From Homarus americanus (Eukaryota > Arthropoda > Malacostraca > Decapoda > Nephropidae), in contig NW_024737068.1 in assembly GCF_018991925.1 (NCBI RefSeq), positions 4,060,947 to 4,124,946 on the forward strand: DNA of 64,000 nt, written 5' to 3'. Each line of letters starts with the position of its first letter. The stretch's first letter is position 1. The notes beneath the pieces are model-generated. The model did no database searches and was not told where the DNA came from. It saw nothing but the letters and a program-made list of their open reading frames with translations. Positions 1 to 32,667 of this stretch are shown one piece after another. The position numbers and the translations under genes are program-made.

Positions 1-164
1 GTGTGTTAACTGGCAGGAAACTGGAGATTGGGGTTAATGAGACGGACCAGATGACCAGATAACATTAGAGGGCGGAATTGTAGATGGAACTGTTGTGGCC
101 ATGTAGTGTAGTGTGGCAGCCCTACTAGACGGAAGCTCTCCACACAGTAAGAATCGTTTAGACG

Positions 165-874
165 CAGTGGTTCCCAATCTTTTCCGTTCTGTGGCCCCCG
201 GATAAGATAATATAACCTCCGACGAAGCAACCAAAGAAACGTCGCTCGAATGAGCATGCTGGATATGAGATTTTAATTTTGCATTATTAATAGTGGTACA
301 GTTGTGGAAATGGGTTCCTACGCCCCTGTGGTAACCCGTCTCCAAACGGCCAACCTATTTAACCTATAGCAAATCTATCCACCAATCACGTCCGTCGTTA
401 CACGAATAATACCCATTCATTCATAATAGTGATATGACAACTGCAACGGAGCCATTTGGAGACACGGGCTACCACAGGGGGTGTAGGAACACATTTCCGC
501 AGCTGTACCAGTGGCTACAGGAACAGCATACAATAGAACTGTCACACAAGAAAACAGTATGAAAAGGTTCTAAGTCTTGGACACGTGAAAAATAAAATCC
601 TCGGTTATGTCTACAGTAAATGCAGTGTATTATAATATCACAAAAATAAACTCAACTCAACTCGACGCCGTGCACGCTCGTAAAATTTACGCGCGTGCAA
701 AAAGAACACTAAAAAAGGTTCAATAAAAACTCAGTGAGATGGATGAAATCGCATTTTTTGCTACTAATATGGTTTAAACTCTGGCACTCTGCTATGTCGG
801 TCAAGCCTTATTTAATTTAATTATGAACTCACATGGTTCAAATTACCCCATAGCCCCCAGGTTGGGAACCACTG
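165..874. mobile_element. hAT-like non-autonomous element (MITE)
   Basis: The left end CAGTGGTTCCCAATCT and the right end (…TTGGGAACCACTG) are inverted repeats of about 15 bp with the CAGTGGTTC-type start common in hAT elements. The 710 bp between them encode no transposase. The flanks TTAGACG (158-164) and TTAGAGG (875-881) are nearly identical and may be a decayed target duplication, although hAT normally makes 8 bp. Superfamily assignment rests only on the termini. Confidence 0.6.
294..510. repeat. foldback inverted repeat nested in the hAT-like element
   Basis: Arms at 294-350 and 451-510 are reverse complements over almost 57 bp with a few mismatches; both begin TGGTACAG at their outer end. 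The 100-bp spacer has no coding potential. It may be a second foldback MITE inside the larger element, or an internal palindrome of it. No clear target duplication is seen. Confidence 0.6.
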
Positions 875-882
875 TTAGAGGA

Positions 883-1867
883 AAACAATAAGAACAGCTA
901 CCCGGACTGAGGAACTTGAGAAGACTGTCTGAGGAGGCTGAAGTTCCTGACAACGGCATCCCGTGGGCTAGGGACGCTGGTAAGACCTTCAAGTTGTTAC
1001 CAAGAATTTATGATGAAGGGGCGCACCCATTATTGAGACCGCAAATTTTAACGTACCAGGCCACGTCCAACACATCAAGCTGAGGTCATACAAATTCTCA
1101 CTGAGGTTGGCGGGAACGTCTTTAGAACTTCTCGACTTTGGAAAAAAACCGGACCAGCAGTGGACAGATCAACTCGTCGTAGATGTGGACAGATCGTAGA
1201 GCCACTAGCCTACTACATAATGAGGTGGAGAAACACGTGCTGTGTTCATCGTCAACACATCCACGTGCCCAGTACGGTAGAACCTGACCTTGGGGAGAAC
1301 ACAGGGTAAATGCAGATTATAACTTCTACCGTAAGAAAATGACAACCACCAGGAAGAACTTTCTGTAATTTTAAAGATGTAAACAGTGCAATCATGGCAA
1401 CACGACTTACCAACCACACAGCACACACACTACTATTTTTTTTTCAACGTGGCCTCCAGCCTTCCCCAATAGCCACACCTTCGCCGCCATTTTATTATCT
1501 TAAAATTAACTATCCTAATACATAAGTAGCTACCCTGGCTGTGTTGAGTTAGTTAAGCCGCAGATCTATGCGGCGTTCAGTGACTGTTGCCTCATAGTCG
1601 ATATCTGCAACTGTTGTCGGCTTTGGGGCAGATGCTCTCGTTCCCTTGAGGCAGAGCAGAGCAGACCTAATGAGAGAGAAGGGCAGTCGACATCTCAACC
1701 AGGCTGTAACATAACTTCTGGGCTGCCGATTCTGTTCGGATAGCACCTCCGCGAGTCTGGCGTAGAAGCATCTTGCACTTGGTCCCATCCCACCAGAGGT
1801 TGTGAACACCAGAGGAGTGAAGCTGCCTTGATCAACGTTCTGAATTCTCTCCCCTATACCCCTATCT
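883..1867. other. no gene recognised
   Basis: Unremarkable AT-rich sequence. Short open frames exist but none shows a domain, codon bias or splice context that I can support. Confidence 0.5.
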
Positions 1868-1941
1868 ACCATTACTACTACTACTACTACCAATACTACT
1901 ACTACTACTACTACCATTACTACTACCATTACTACTATTAC
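1868..1941 (+). repeat. (TAC)n microsatellite
   Basis: Trinucleotide run of ACT/TAC units with occasional CCA interruptions. The low-complexity open frames through it are artefacts of the repeat. Confidence 0.9.
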
Positions 1942-3766
1942 AAAGAATAAGATACAGTTTACCTAATAGTACCGTAGTGTCAGTGTCACCTGTTAGTTCT
2001 GTTATGTTTATATGTATAGTCCAAGGTATTCTTAAATGTTCTTTTACACTCAGTATGCACACACTAGGCTGGGGTTCATTTAGTCCGGAGTCCTCCCACT
2101 ACATACACGACCACGCCCATTCTCTCTCGTTAGATCTATGACCATGATTCTTGCTTCTCTCGCCTTTTTTATCTTTGCAAATCTACATTAATGATTCAAA
2201 CTTCTCCATTCTCTGTCTCTCCATTAATTCCGGAACTGTTTGGATGATGTAAATTGCCTTCTGTACTTAATTCCCTTTCAACGTGGCCACAATTGGGGTC
2301 TCTATGCCATATTGACCTTAATAAGAAAAAAAATCTGGTCATCTCATTATGAAGAACATCCATACAATATTTCATTCATCAAAGCGAGACTTAGTTAACA
2401 GACGGACTGACAGACTGACAGTGGTGGGTATTATGTTTTACCCTTTGGTCATGAAAGGAAATACCGGTGACCTCTGTCGGTGACCTCTGTCAGTTTCTCT
2501 TTCTCTCTCTCTTTCTTTTTCTCAGTAATGAGCAGTAAGACAAGGCCAAATAGGAGGATTACTTAACCTATTCAAGGCTAACTTAACCAAACTAAATCTA
2601 ACTTACCGTAACAAAGGATATAAACCTAATCAAGGTGGCTAACTTAACTTTACCTGACGTATCCAGTGTATGTCAGTGTATATTATAATCTGATGCAATT
2701 TTGATGTTTTCGTTTAAGTCAATACATTCTAAATATTCAGTTAAGAAGAACTATTGATCCAACTAATCACCGAGAGCCTGGATCTTGCATTTTCTTATAA
2801 ATTTATCATAGTCTCACATCTCCCTGCACGTTGAGTAAATCACCAAGACCTCCTATTGAAGTTTAGGCCAAAGTTCGATTCCCGTTTCCTGTAGATGAAA
2901 TATTGCTTAAAAGTCAATTAATCATTGGAAATAAGGAGAAAGAAAATCAAAAGTATATCGTTATGTGTATTCTTTACTGGGCAATATTCTAGATTCATGT
3001 GACTGAGAGAGGCAGGAATGCTTGAAATGTAAGCCTCCTCTGAGTCACAATACAAACGCTGACTAACATTGTTTACATCCGTGACTCCCCCGCGCGGCTG
3101 ACCTCATCGACTGAAAGCAACAGTATCGAGGAACCGTATGTATTTATTATCATCAATATCTACAATAAAAAAAATATCACGGGGAAATAACTCTTTTTTT
3201 CAGAATGAGAATGATTTTGTTCCTGTTTTAAAAATTGTTCTTAAATGTTTTGTTTTGTTAGCCAGAGATAAGAACTAGGTTGTCATCATTCAAGGTTGGA
3301 ATGGGAAAACAATGGCAAAAAATTACATAATACACAAGTTATGTAAGAAAATTAACTTCTTTATTTTCATCACTACACACTGAAGATGTACATGAAAAAA
3401 ATATTTCGCGAAAAAAGAACCCACAAAAATGCCTTTACGTGAACTGGAAATAAAAAACGGAAACTTTTTTATAACAACCCCTCGTAAGATGTCACTCCTC
3501 AGTGTCTCCTATGTCATTTTCTGGTTATGTATGTCACAGTGAAAGTATCCTCACGATGCCATGCCCTCACACCGGTACATCAACACGTGACGACTTACTC
3601 TAGAGATTAATTTCAGAGTTTGCAGGAAGTTAAACGTTCTTACTTCTCGGTCTTGTGAACAGACTGTTAAGTGCGCAGTGTTGAGTCTAGGGGGTGGGGG
3701 TCACTTTTCCACGCAGACATCGTTCTTAGGAGATAATTAAGGCATTTCGCGTCTTTGTGATGAAGG
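1942..3766. other. no gene recognised; AACCT/TTAACC-rich stretch inside
   Basis: AT-rich sequence without a supported gene. A short pyrimidine run lies at 2495-2522. Between about 2563 and 2660 the words AACCTA, TAACTTAACC and TAACC recur, like the degenerate AACCT runs found elsewhere in the window. Confidence 0.5.
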
Positions 3767-4022
3767 GCTCCACACTTAAATACCATAGGTTTTCCACGTT
3801 AAAATGTCGATTTCCACGCTAAAATATAAGTTTTCACGCTAAAATATCAGTTCCACGCAAATGTATCATTTTTCACAAGAAAATGTCAAGTTTCCAAGCT
3901 TAAATGTCAGCGTCCAAGCTAAAATGCCAAAGGTTTTCCACACTAAAATGACAGTGTTTCTACGCTCATATACAATATATTCCACACTCTAGTAAAGGGA
4001 TTCCACGCTCTCAATACCAAAG
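3767..4022 (+). repeat. diverged ~21-bp tandem array upstream of the promoter
   Basis: About twelve units of 19-24 bp follow one another, with a consensus near TTTCCACGCTAAAATGTCAG. Units differ from one another by several bases, so the array is old. It ends about 250 bp upstream of the inferred transcription start at 4276. The core CTAAAATRT resembles a MEF2-type A/T-rich site (inference), so it could be a minisatellite or a clustered binding-site array. Confidence 0.75.
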
Positions 4023-4057
4023 GGAAACTAACACAGTAGGGCTCCCACCAAATAAGA

Positions 4058-4197
4058 AACACACACACACACACACAATTAGCCAAGCAATCGAGAATGT
4101 GCACAAACACACACACACACAATCAGCCAAGTAATCTAGAGAGAGTATGTGTGTGTGTGTGTGTGTGTGTGTGAGGTAGGGGGGGGGAGGGGGGAGT
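4058..4197 (+). repeat. (CA)n / (GT)n / G-rich simple repeats
   Basis: (CA)n at about 4059-4077 and 4109-4120, (GT)n at 4147-4172, then a run of G interrupted by A to 4197. They lie directly upstream of the core promoter of the secreted-protein gene. Confidence 0.9.
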
Positions 4198-4208
4198 GTG
4201 CTGTAGGC

Positions 4209-4233
4209 GGAGCTTGTTGTCTTAGCAAGCTCC
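4209..4233. promoter_or_regulatory. promoter-proximal inverted repeat
   Basis: GGAGCTTG (4209-4216) and CAAGCTCC (4226-4233) are perfect 8-bp inverted arms around a 9-bp centre, 43 to 67 bp upstream of the inferred start site. This is a reasonable proximal regulatory-element candidate, but no factor can be named. Confidence 0.4.
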
Positions 4234-4243
4234 TCCCCGACAA

Positions 4244-4279
4244 TATATAGACCTGATAGCACGGCGTCGAGCGTCAGTT
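4244..4279 (+). promoter_or_regulatory. core promoter: TATA box plus arthropod initiator
   Basis: TATATAG at 4244-4250 is followed 32 bp later by TCAGTT at 4274-4279, matching the arthropod initiator TCAGT with the start A at 4276. The TATA-to-start spacing is canonical. The start codon at 4447 lies 171 nt downstream, and a signal-peptide exon with a strong splice donor follows, so the promoter is placed exactly where the gene needs it. Confidence 0.75.
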
Positions 4280-4446
4280 GAGGGGCCGACAGTAACTTGG
4301 TAAGAGCGGTAACTGAGGAGCACAACACGAGGTTGGAGAGTTAGAGAGAGCCTTATTCACGCGGCGTGTGCTATTGACGCTTACAATTTGGGATAAATCG
4401 AAAGAGGTTTTATATCTGAAGAAGTTCAAGCAGTATCACCACCACC

Positions 4447-25313
<20,867 letters not shown>

Positions 25314-25640
25314 GAGGGAGTTCAAATGAAAGTCTAGATGCGCACCAATGTAAACAAACACTGACTCTCTCACACACACACACAAACCGGCATGTAAACA
25401 AAAACATCCATGCATACACAAACACAATCATGCACTAATTTATACACATTTAATTCATTCATACATTGCAATACATGCCCAGATATGGTCATTTGCTCAA
25501 CACACATTTACCAACACACCCATACACCCTAACACAAATACACATACACACACACATACATCTATCCATACACGCTCTCAAACGACGCACAAAACGCTCA
25601 TCGTAATGCAAGTCTCACCCAGAAGACGTGTCAGTGAAAA

Positions 25641-25646
25641 AATAAA
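25641..25646 (+). other. polyadenylation signal AATAAA
   Basis: AATAAA lies 328 nt after the stop codon of the secreted-protein gene and just before a (TA)n run; it is a plausible 3' end for the transcript. The 3' UTR contains CA-rich low-complexity sequence. Confidence 0.5.

Positions 25647-25648
<2 letters not shown>

Positions 25649-25722
<74 letters not shown>
25649..25722. repeat. (TA)n microsatellite
   Basis: Nearly pure TA run after the poly(A) signal. Confidence 0.95.
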
Positions 25723-25727
<5 letters not shown>

Positions 25728-25854
25728 ATAGTGTCCATGATGACAGATATTGTAAATAACAAGTAACCCGTTTTCTTATTTATTCACTATTATTGCACAA
25801 GCTAGTGGTGTCCAGAAGATCTCCATGGACGATTCTTTGAGCGTTTATGGGTTC

Positions 25855-26230
25855 ACATAATTTTGCAGTTCCTGGGTTTTCAAGGCCAGTTTTGTAAAGT
25901 GGAAGGTGATTAGGCGTTGGGTACACGAACCTGTTTTTGGCCAGTAATTAGGCTGGTCAATAACAAATTGTAGGCCAGATTTTGTGGTGGTTCTTAGCTA
26001 GGTCTTAAGTGGTTCATGGCTGTTCTTGGCCAGTTTCTTAAGCGATTCATGATTGGTTCTCGGCCAGTTTTTAGGTGCTATTTTAACTGGTTCCTTGTCA
26101 GTTTTATTTGGTTCACAATCAAATCTTCAGTGGTTCATGAAAATGTCTTGCTCAGTACGTAGATGGTTCATGGCCAGTTCGTAGATGGTTAATAGTCGAT
26201 TCGTGACTGGTTTTCCACAAAACTCCTGGT
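25855..26230 (+). repeat. 3'-flanking minisatellite, GGTTCATGGCCAGTT-type
   Basis: Diverged units containing TGGTTCATGGCCAGTTCTTAG recur about every 25-45 bp. No coding potential. Confidence 0.65.
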
Positions 26231-26339
26231 AGAACCGTAAGAGGCGATCATACATTAAGTTTGAACTTTTAACTCTATAAGAAACGTATTTTAGTCACAA
26301 AAATCAAAGTTATACTCTATATTTTCCTGTATGTCTTAG

Positions 26340-26640
26340 AAACTTGTATTTCCCATGAGAGTCTATTGTATATATTTATATATAAATATAAAAATAAGAT
26401 GTATGCTTATAGAGATGATGCATGTCCAAGGGTCTATGTATGTCCAAGAATATTTTGTATATTCAAGAAAATACGTATGTTTGGTCCAAAAGAATATTAA
26501 ATACATCCAACTCAGTTTTGTGAATCCAGGACAGTTTTCTTTTAATCCAAGAAAATAAGTATTTTACATATTAAAATTTTGTTTGTCCTAAATAAGTTAT
26601 TTACATCCAATAATTTTGTGCATCTCTACGTGAATGTTGT
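26340..26640 (+). repeat. 3'-flanking AT-rich minisatellite, ATGTCCAAGAAAAT-type
   Basis: Words such as TATGTCCAAGAATATTTTG and CATCCAA/AATCCAAGAAAAT recur about every 30 bp with high divergence. Confidence 0.5.
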
Positions 26641-26708
26641 GCTGTATGTTATAAAAGAAGGTGTAGTATGTCCAATTTTGAAGTACAAAAGATTGGTGTT
26701 TTAAGGCC

Positions 26709-26710
<2 letters not shown>

Positions 26711-26790
<80 letters not shown>

Positions 26791-26811
26791 TAGATAGATA
26801 GATATATATAG

Positions 26812-26891
<80 letters not shown>
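26711..26891. repeat. (TA)n with internal (GATA)n
   Basis: Long TA run interrupted by four GATA units near 26788-26803. Confidence 0.95.
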
Positions 26892-26901
<10 letters not shown>

Positions 26902-27506
26902 ATTTCAATTCCCAGTGTTATAATTAGATGAATTATTTGCATAAGATTGATTTATATAAGCATATGATCTCAACGAGTTTGAGAATTTATAATAAATATA
27001 ATTTATGAATAAAAAATTATCTTTAAGTTTATTGAGTTTTTTTATTTCGGTTCATTTTAATGTTTGTTTTTTTCTAGTCAGTTGGTGATTTGATGACAAT
27101 ACGCTACACTGACATGACCATAGTCCTTGGACGTGACTACAATTTTCCTGGCAAAATAAAATGAACTAATGTATTGAGATGAGGCTGTGTTGTGATTGGA
27201 AAGGAGTTTAATAGACACATTGACCGTGGAGAGTTGATCGTTAATATGGACTATGAACAAGAGGACTGTGCCTTAGTTATGTTTCTGTTGTTGTCAGTCA
27301 TTACAATATGAACATCACGATTTCCATCACATTCTGTACAGTATCATAATTAACTTTATGACGGATTTTATAAGTGACTTCTTGTAATAATGTTATTACT
27401 GAGCCTCAACAACCAAAGTCTTTAAATGCGTAACAAGGTTAGTAATTACACTAGTCCAATAACAATTACAAATTATGGGATGGAACTCTCTATACTGTAC
27501 TGTACT
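26892..27506. other. no gene recognised
   Basis: AT-rich intergenic sequence between the microsatellite and the I-like LINE. Confidence 0.5.
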
Positions 27507-27510
27507 GACG

Positions 27511-28860
27511 ATGGACATAGGGGATTCCCTTTGTCTCCCTGCCCCGTCACGCCTTCGTCGTCTCGCCTTTCCTCGGGACTTGCCTCTGAGCACACGGACG
27601 ACCTGGTTCTTCCGTCACTGCTCTCCACTTCAGGACTCAACACTTCGCCTCTGCCGAGGTCCTGGCCACCGATAGTCACCCACACAAATGGACGAGACGG
27701 TACGCACCACTCAAATTGGAGCTTTCCTGCTCCCCCAGGAGGTGATGCTGAAGTTCACCATCATCACCCAGAAACTCGTCGTACCAGGTAGCTGGTTCGC
27801 CACACGTACCCTGGGGAGTCCCCTATCGACGATCCTCGCCCTCTTCTCCACAACTACTGGACATGGAACGCCGCATCAGCCCGGTCTCGAAACGTCCATC
27901 CAACGAACTCATCGGCACGGTGGGTGGGCCCCTCCCCCCCGAAGGTGAATGGCAGGGCCAATTCGCTGTCCTCTCGACCGATTTATCGGAACCCCTGAAA
28001 AATCTGTGGTCGTTGCCAATCGTGGAAGCACCGCACCTGGGAGTGCACGGGATGGTCGCCACTGCGGTTTCTGTGCAGGTCCTCACGAAACAGTGGAGAT
28101 GCAAATCGAAATTCAGAACAAAATGGTTATTCCACAGTGCGTCAATTGCCATGGCAGTCACCACGCCTGGAATCCAGTGCCCACAGCGTCCACCAGCACT
28201 CGCCAGGGAAAACTTACACCTTGTGCCACCGCCCTCGTCTCTGACAGCCCTGTCAGCAAACCTCAATCCTATCCACCACCGCCTCTTCCATCCGCAAGGA
28301 TTTCCCATTGATCTCCTCTCCTCTACCATCCCCCCTATCTACCCCTACACCCATCCTTTCTCCCTCCTCCCTTTCCCCCGTTCTTTGGAACAAGGTCGTT
28401 GCCTTGCAGCCCTGCCACACAGTCACCACCATCTCCTGCCCACCCGGACCCCACACTTTAATGCTCTCACCAGCACCACCACCTCTTACTCAACAGACCC
28501 TCACCGTCGCTTCTACCACCACCACCACATGCCCAGTCGGGCCCTCGGCAATCCCTCGCGCCGCCACTCAAGCTCCTGTACGGAACACACCAAGTTGGTT
28601 CTATGGAAACAATCACTCTCCGTCTGGAACGCCACTCAGTAAATCAACCTTCTCTCTCTGCCCAACTCGACTTTGTTTGGCAAAACAATTGCGACGTGCA
28701 GGCAACAACAACTCATTCTGGACACCCTGACCAACAGGGGCGCCTTTACCAAGCCCTGATGATCCGCCTCCTTCCATCTCCCGAGATGGAGAATCCATCT
28801 CACTCTCCTCCATTTTTTCTCGGCAGAATTTGGGCACCTCCTCTGGGCCCTGTCTGAATC
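27511..28860 (+). pseudogene. I-like LINE ORF1 (gag-like, zinc knuckles), copy A
   Basis: Reading frames switch several times, but together they carry the same protein as copy B: MDIGDSLCLPAPSRLRR at the start, EVMLKFTIIT near 27742, a nucleic-acid-binding middle and knuckle-like C/H motifs near 28010-28150 (CHGSHHAWN preserved at 28149-28175), then a Pro/Ser-rich tail. In I-type LINEs this protein packages the RNA. Frameshifts show it is not functional. Confidence 0.65.
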
Positions 28861-28879
28861 CCACCGACTCATCTCACCA

Positions 28880-29800
28880 GAGCCCATTCCCTCCCTCTTC
28901 TTACAATGGAACATCAGGGACTTAGACACTCTCCCAGTTTGTCGCTCTCCCATCAAGTAGATGTTGCTCTGCTCAGGACACCATCTGGACAGTATTTCTC
29001 CTCCCGCCTCTCTGGCTATACTGTTTACACCCTGCCTGCCTCCCATTGCCTTGGGCAGGCTCAGTGGCCTCCTCACCCTTGTGCGTAACATCATTCCATC
29101 TGTTCGTCTCCCTTCACCTGACTCATGGACCCCCGTCTGAATTGCCCTGCTGTCTCCCTTACTCTTGGTGAGCTGGACCCTTCGTGTAGTCAATGTTCAT
29201 TTTCAAAAGTGATTCTCTGGACCCCCAGGTTCTTCACGACCTCCATGATGGGATTCCCACTACTGTTCTCGGCGACTTTAACGCCATCCCCACTCTTACT
29301 CCCGGATCATCCCGCCATGTGCCCTTAACGGATCACATCTCTCACGGATTTCTTAATGGGGATGATGTTCGCTTTCTTTGTCCCTGACGATTCTCTCGCC
29401 CCCCATAGTTTTCCTTGATGTTTGGCTTACTATTGAGCAGTCATACCTACTTTCCTACCGTCTGCACCGAGCCTGCTCTGTATAGTGACCATCTTGTGGG
29501 TACTACCCATTTCAAGGCTCTCCTTCTCTGCCCCGACATCAGCTCCTTATCAATCCCCTCGCCTTCGTCTCACACAAAGATGCTGTTCTTCCTTTACCCA
29601 ATACCTTTTCTACCTGGGCGGATTCCTATGTTGTCCCCAATCCGCCGGATTCTTACAGCGCCCAGTTTTGATGATGCCGTGTATGACTCTGTCCAATCGC
29701 GCTACCCTCCACGCCCTCCCCGTCACCCCGAAGTGCCGCAACTTCACTGGTATCATTATCCCTGCCATGAGACATCTCCGGCCTTGGGTAACCCGTGATC
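28880..29800 (+). pseudogene. I-like LINE endonuclease domain, copy A (decayed)
   Basis: LLQWNIRDLDTLP at about 28898 matches the usual start of apurinic-type LINE endonucleases (W-N-I-R-G-L). A VNVHF-like stretch occurs near 29190, and TTVLGDFNAIPTL (29255-29295) preserves the GDFN motif. Frames are broken throughout. Confidence 0.6.
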
Positions 29801-30319
29801 TCCACTCTGCCGCCACAGGTCTCGGTCTCCAGAGACTGGGAAGATTTCAATGGTGCTCCTTTGCAACTCCCGGGCACCGTCGGATACGTGAGAGCGGTTG
29901 GCTATCAGCCAGGGTCTCTATTGTTCCAGTCGTCACCCTCTTATGTATGGAATCGGATTAATGCTATACAGGAATTGCTCGTGAGCCTGCTCCCCACCCT
30001 GACCCGCCTCCCTTGCCTGCTGCAATGGAGGACTGAGCTGGCTTCCTCCCCTGAGCACTTCCAGATCAATGCAGGGAGGCAGTGCAGGCCCACTCCCGAT
30101 GCGTCTGGAGCTTTGTTGTTCGTGCTGCTCCTCACTTCCCCTGCCCCTGATCATCCCATCACAGTTCAGGCTTGGCCAGTGCTCGTCGCTCTAGAACTTA
30201 CCTCTCCTGGGGATGATCAGATAACCCTACTCCGTCCTCGCGCCTGGCCACTAATATTCCTAACGGCCCTTGCATGCTCTCTACAATAATATGTCTTATG
30301 AACATGGGGTTCTCCGTCC

Positions 30320-31380
30320 TAACTGGAAGAAATCGCCACTAATATTCCCATCCCTAAGCCGGGAGATCCTGGGAAGCTATCAAGCATTGGAACCTTTCCT
30401 GTGTTTGCAAGATGATGGAGAGGATGCTCCATCGTCGCCTTCTTCCCCACCATAGGCGGCTTCCTAACTCCCCTCAATGGTTTCATTCAACATCGCAGCA
30501 CAACCCAACTCCATTGCTTCCTTTAATTGCCAATCCAGACTGCCCGCGTCTCCCGTCTTCCATGATATCAAAGGAGCCTTTGATACCAGCTCAGCCTGCC
30601 TCATTTGCTTCGAACTTGCTTGCACGGTTTTGGGGGTTAAGGGGAGACTTCTACAATGGATCGCCTCTTACCTCCACTGGACGTCAGGCCCAGGTTCGCG
30701 TTGAAGGCTCTATGTCTCCTGTTCAAAGAAATGAATTCTCCGGCACCCCTCAAGGTGGAGTCTGAGTCCACCTTGTTTGCTGCTCTCGCCACTCCATTGC
30801 ATCTCCGTGGCCGACAGAAGTTGTCCTCAGGACCTGCCGACGATGTCCTCTCAAGCCCTGACTACCTCAGCATGCAGGGAGGCCAGCAGTCTGGTCTCCA
30901 GAGAGTGTGATTTACTTGGTTTCCTTCTTTCCAGCTGCGAAAACAAAAGCCATGTGGCACGGTCATGTTGTTACCTCCACCCCTTCTCTTATCAGGAACA
31001 TACTTGGACTTCTGAATTAATGAGATAAATACTGGGTGTGTCTGCTTAACTCACACGTTGTCAGATCCCTGAAGTCCGCTATCTTCGAGACCTTATGCTT
31101 TCGGCGTCTCTCCCCCTCTCTACCATGTGGGGTTCCTTCAGTGCCACCATCCTGTTACTTCTCACCATCACAGTCCTTTTATTAAGTTCCTGTGTCGACT
31201 TCGCCACCCTACCCTCGTCAACATTAGTCAGACTGCTGTCAACCGTCTCCGAAGTTATCCAGAGAAAACTGCTCGTATAATCCTTGGGGCTTCTCTGAGT
31301 AGACGCTCTACTTCTCTATATACCGAACTTGGTCTTTTCCCTTACAGGATCATTGTCCAAAGTTTTACCTAAAGTGCTGT
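30320..31380 (+). pseudogene. I-like LINE reverse transcriptase domain, copy A (decayed)
   Basis: Motifs are recognisable in alternating frames: PKPGDPGKYRAI and VGKMMERMLHRRLLP near 30350-30440, LNGFIQHRSTTQLHCF near 30470-30520, FHDIKGAFDTS at about 30560-30595, GVKGRLLQWIASYL near 30630-30670, SGTPQGGV at about 30740-30763 (the PQG motif of RT). The YxDD-like block is not clearly preserved. Inactive. Confidence 0.65.
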
Positions 31381-31605
31381 TTTTCCATTCTACAGGATCC
31401 TCAAGAGACATATGTCCAAACCAACTTGACTCCTGCTGTCGAGGCCGTACTCCATCTAGAAGAACAGTGGCAGGGTCCTCATCAGGCGCCAGAACACGAC
31501 CTCCTGCCTGATATTGTTGTCCTTGCTGTTGGTTCGTCTCCTCCTGGCTGGATTTTTCAGCCTGAAGTGATTGCCTCAGTGGACCGCTCCCGAAATCCCA
31601 GGTGA

Positions 31606-32418
31606 ACCCTGTTATTCTCTGCAAATACCACCTCTCCAGGATCGCCCACTGGTCCCCAGGTAGGGTTCGTCCTCTACACTGATGGTTCTGTTGACCCCGC
31701 TACAGGTAACGCCGGGGCTGGTGTCTACATCTCCCGTCCTGATGACCCTGAGCCTATCAAACTGTCTCTCAGAGTTTCTGACGGGGCCTCCTCCACTCAG
31801 GCTGAACTAATAGCCCTCCTTGCTGCCCTTCTCGCTGAGGAAAAAGCATATGGTTTCTGCCCCTTGCTTGTCTGCTGCGATTCCAGGTCTGCTCTCGACG
31901 GGATCGCATTTGGATCAGGGGAAAATAATGACCTCATCCTCCGAATACGAGGGTTAACATCCACACTTCAGGATGCAGGCCGTCCTGTGACATTCCTATG
32001 GATACCCAGTCATGTCGGTATCTTGGGGAATGAGGCAGCAGATGGCCTTGCCAAGACTGGCTGCAACAAGGCCACACCTGACTACGTTGTTCCTCGAACA
32101 CTCTTACAGATTAGGACCCAAATTCGCCGCAAACAGAGAGAAGCTCGGGAAGCAGCCATCCCCCTGGACTCCCCGCCCACCTGGTACGATGTCCTCCGTA
32201 AACTTCCTGACCTCTCGTACGTCTATGGGAAAGGGTCGCGGAAAGGGGACGTGATTGCTGCTCGTATCATCATTGGGTATGACTTTGCTTGGGAGATTAG
32301 TATCCCCGCATCCCCTGAGCAACGCTCTTGTGCATTATGCAGAAGACCCAACAGCAGCACCCTTATCCACTACCTCCTAAGATGTCCCCACACACAACGC
32401 TTCCGTGACGCCTGCTAG
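31606..32418 (+). CDS. I-like LINE RNase H domain (open frame)
   Basis: An uninterrupted frame of about 270 codons to TAG 32416. It holds the RNase H1 active-site motifs in order: VLYTDGS (first Asp, about 31669-31689), TQAELIALLAA (Glu, about 31797-31829), CCDSRSALDG (Asp, about 31873-31902) and PSHVGILGNEAADGLAK (about 32005-32055). The C-terminal part has a Cys/His cluster (CALCRRPNSSTLIHYLLRC) at about 32332-32388, the CCHC-like end of I/R1-type pol. It is the 3' part of the pol ORF; the upstream RT is broken, so it is unlikely to be expressed as a working protein. Confidence 0.8.
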   Translation, partial: TLLFSANTTSPGSPTGPQVGFVLYTDGSVDPATGNAGAGVYISRPDDPEPIKLSLRVSDGASSTQAELIALLAALLAEEKAYGFCPLLVCCDSRSALDGIAFGSGENNDLILRIRGLTSTLQDAGRPVTFLWIPSHVGILGNEAADGLAKTGCNKATPDYVVPRTLLQIRTQIRRKQREAREAAIPLDSPPTWYDVLRKLPDLSYVYGKGSRKGDVIAARIIIGYDFAWEISIPASPEQRSCALCRRPNSSTLIHYLLRCPHTQRFRDAC

Positions 32419-32667
32419 ACCACCTCTCCACGACCCCCTGACGGAGACACGATGATCCTCCCCATACTGGCCAGATATTTTGTAAATAATATTGATTATG
32501 TGTTAAAGGAATATCCTTCCTAGGCTTTAGTAAGCCCCTTTATAATATTTATACTGTATATTCTTGTCACACATGCCAGATGCTTCTGGTGTCATTGTAC
32601 AGGGGTACCTAGTGACAGCACTAGGATCCGACTTCCTCTATCAAGGAATAAACAATTGAAATTGAAA

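Larger units (their letters stand above)
27507..32667 (+). mobile_element. I-like LINE, copy A (5'-truncated, otherwise nearly complete)
   Basis: About 5.2 kb in the order gag-like ORF1, endonuclease, reverse transcriptase, RNase H, 3' tail. A LINE-encoded RNase H1 domain after RT is typical of the I group. The 3' end is AATAAACAATTGAAATTGAAATT (short GAAATT repeats) at 32645-32667. Homology with copy B (47.5-48.99 kb) begins at 27507, where copy B continues further 5', so this copy is 5'-truncated. ORF1, EN and RT are frameshifted; only the RNase H part is open. Confidence 0.8.
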
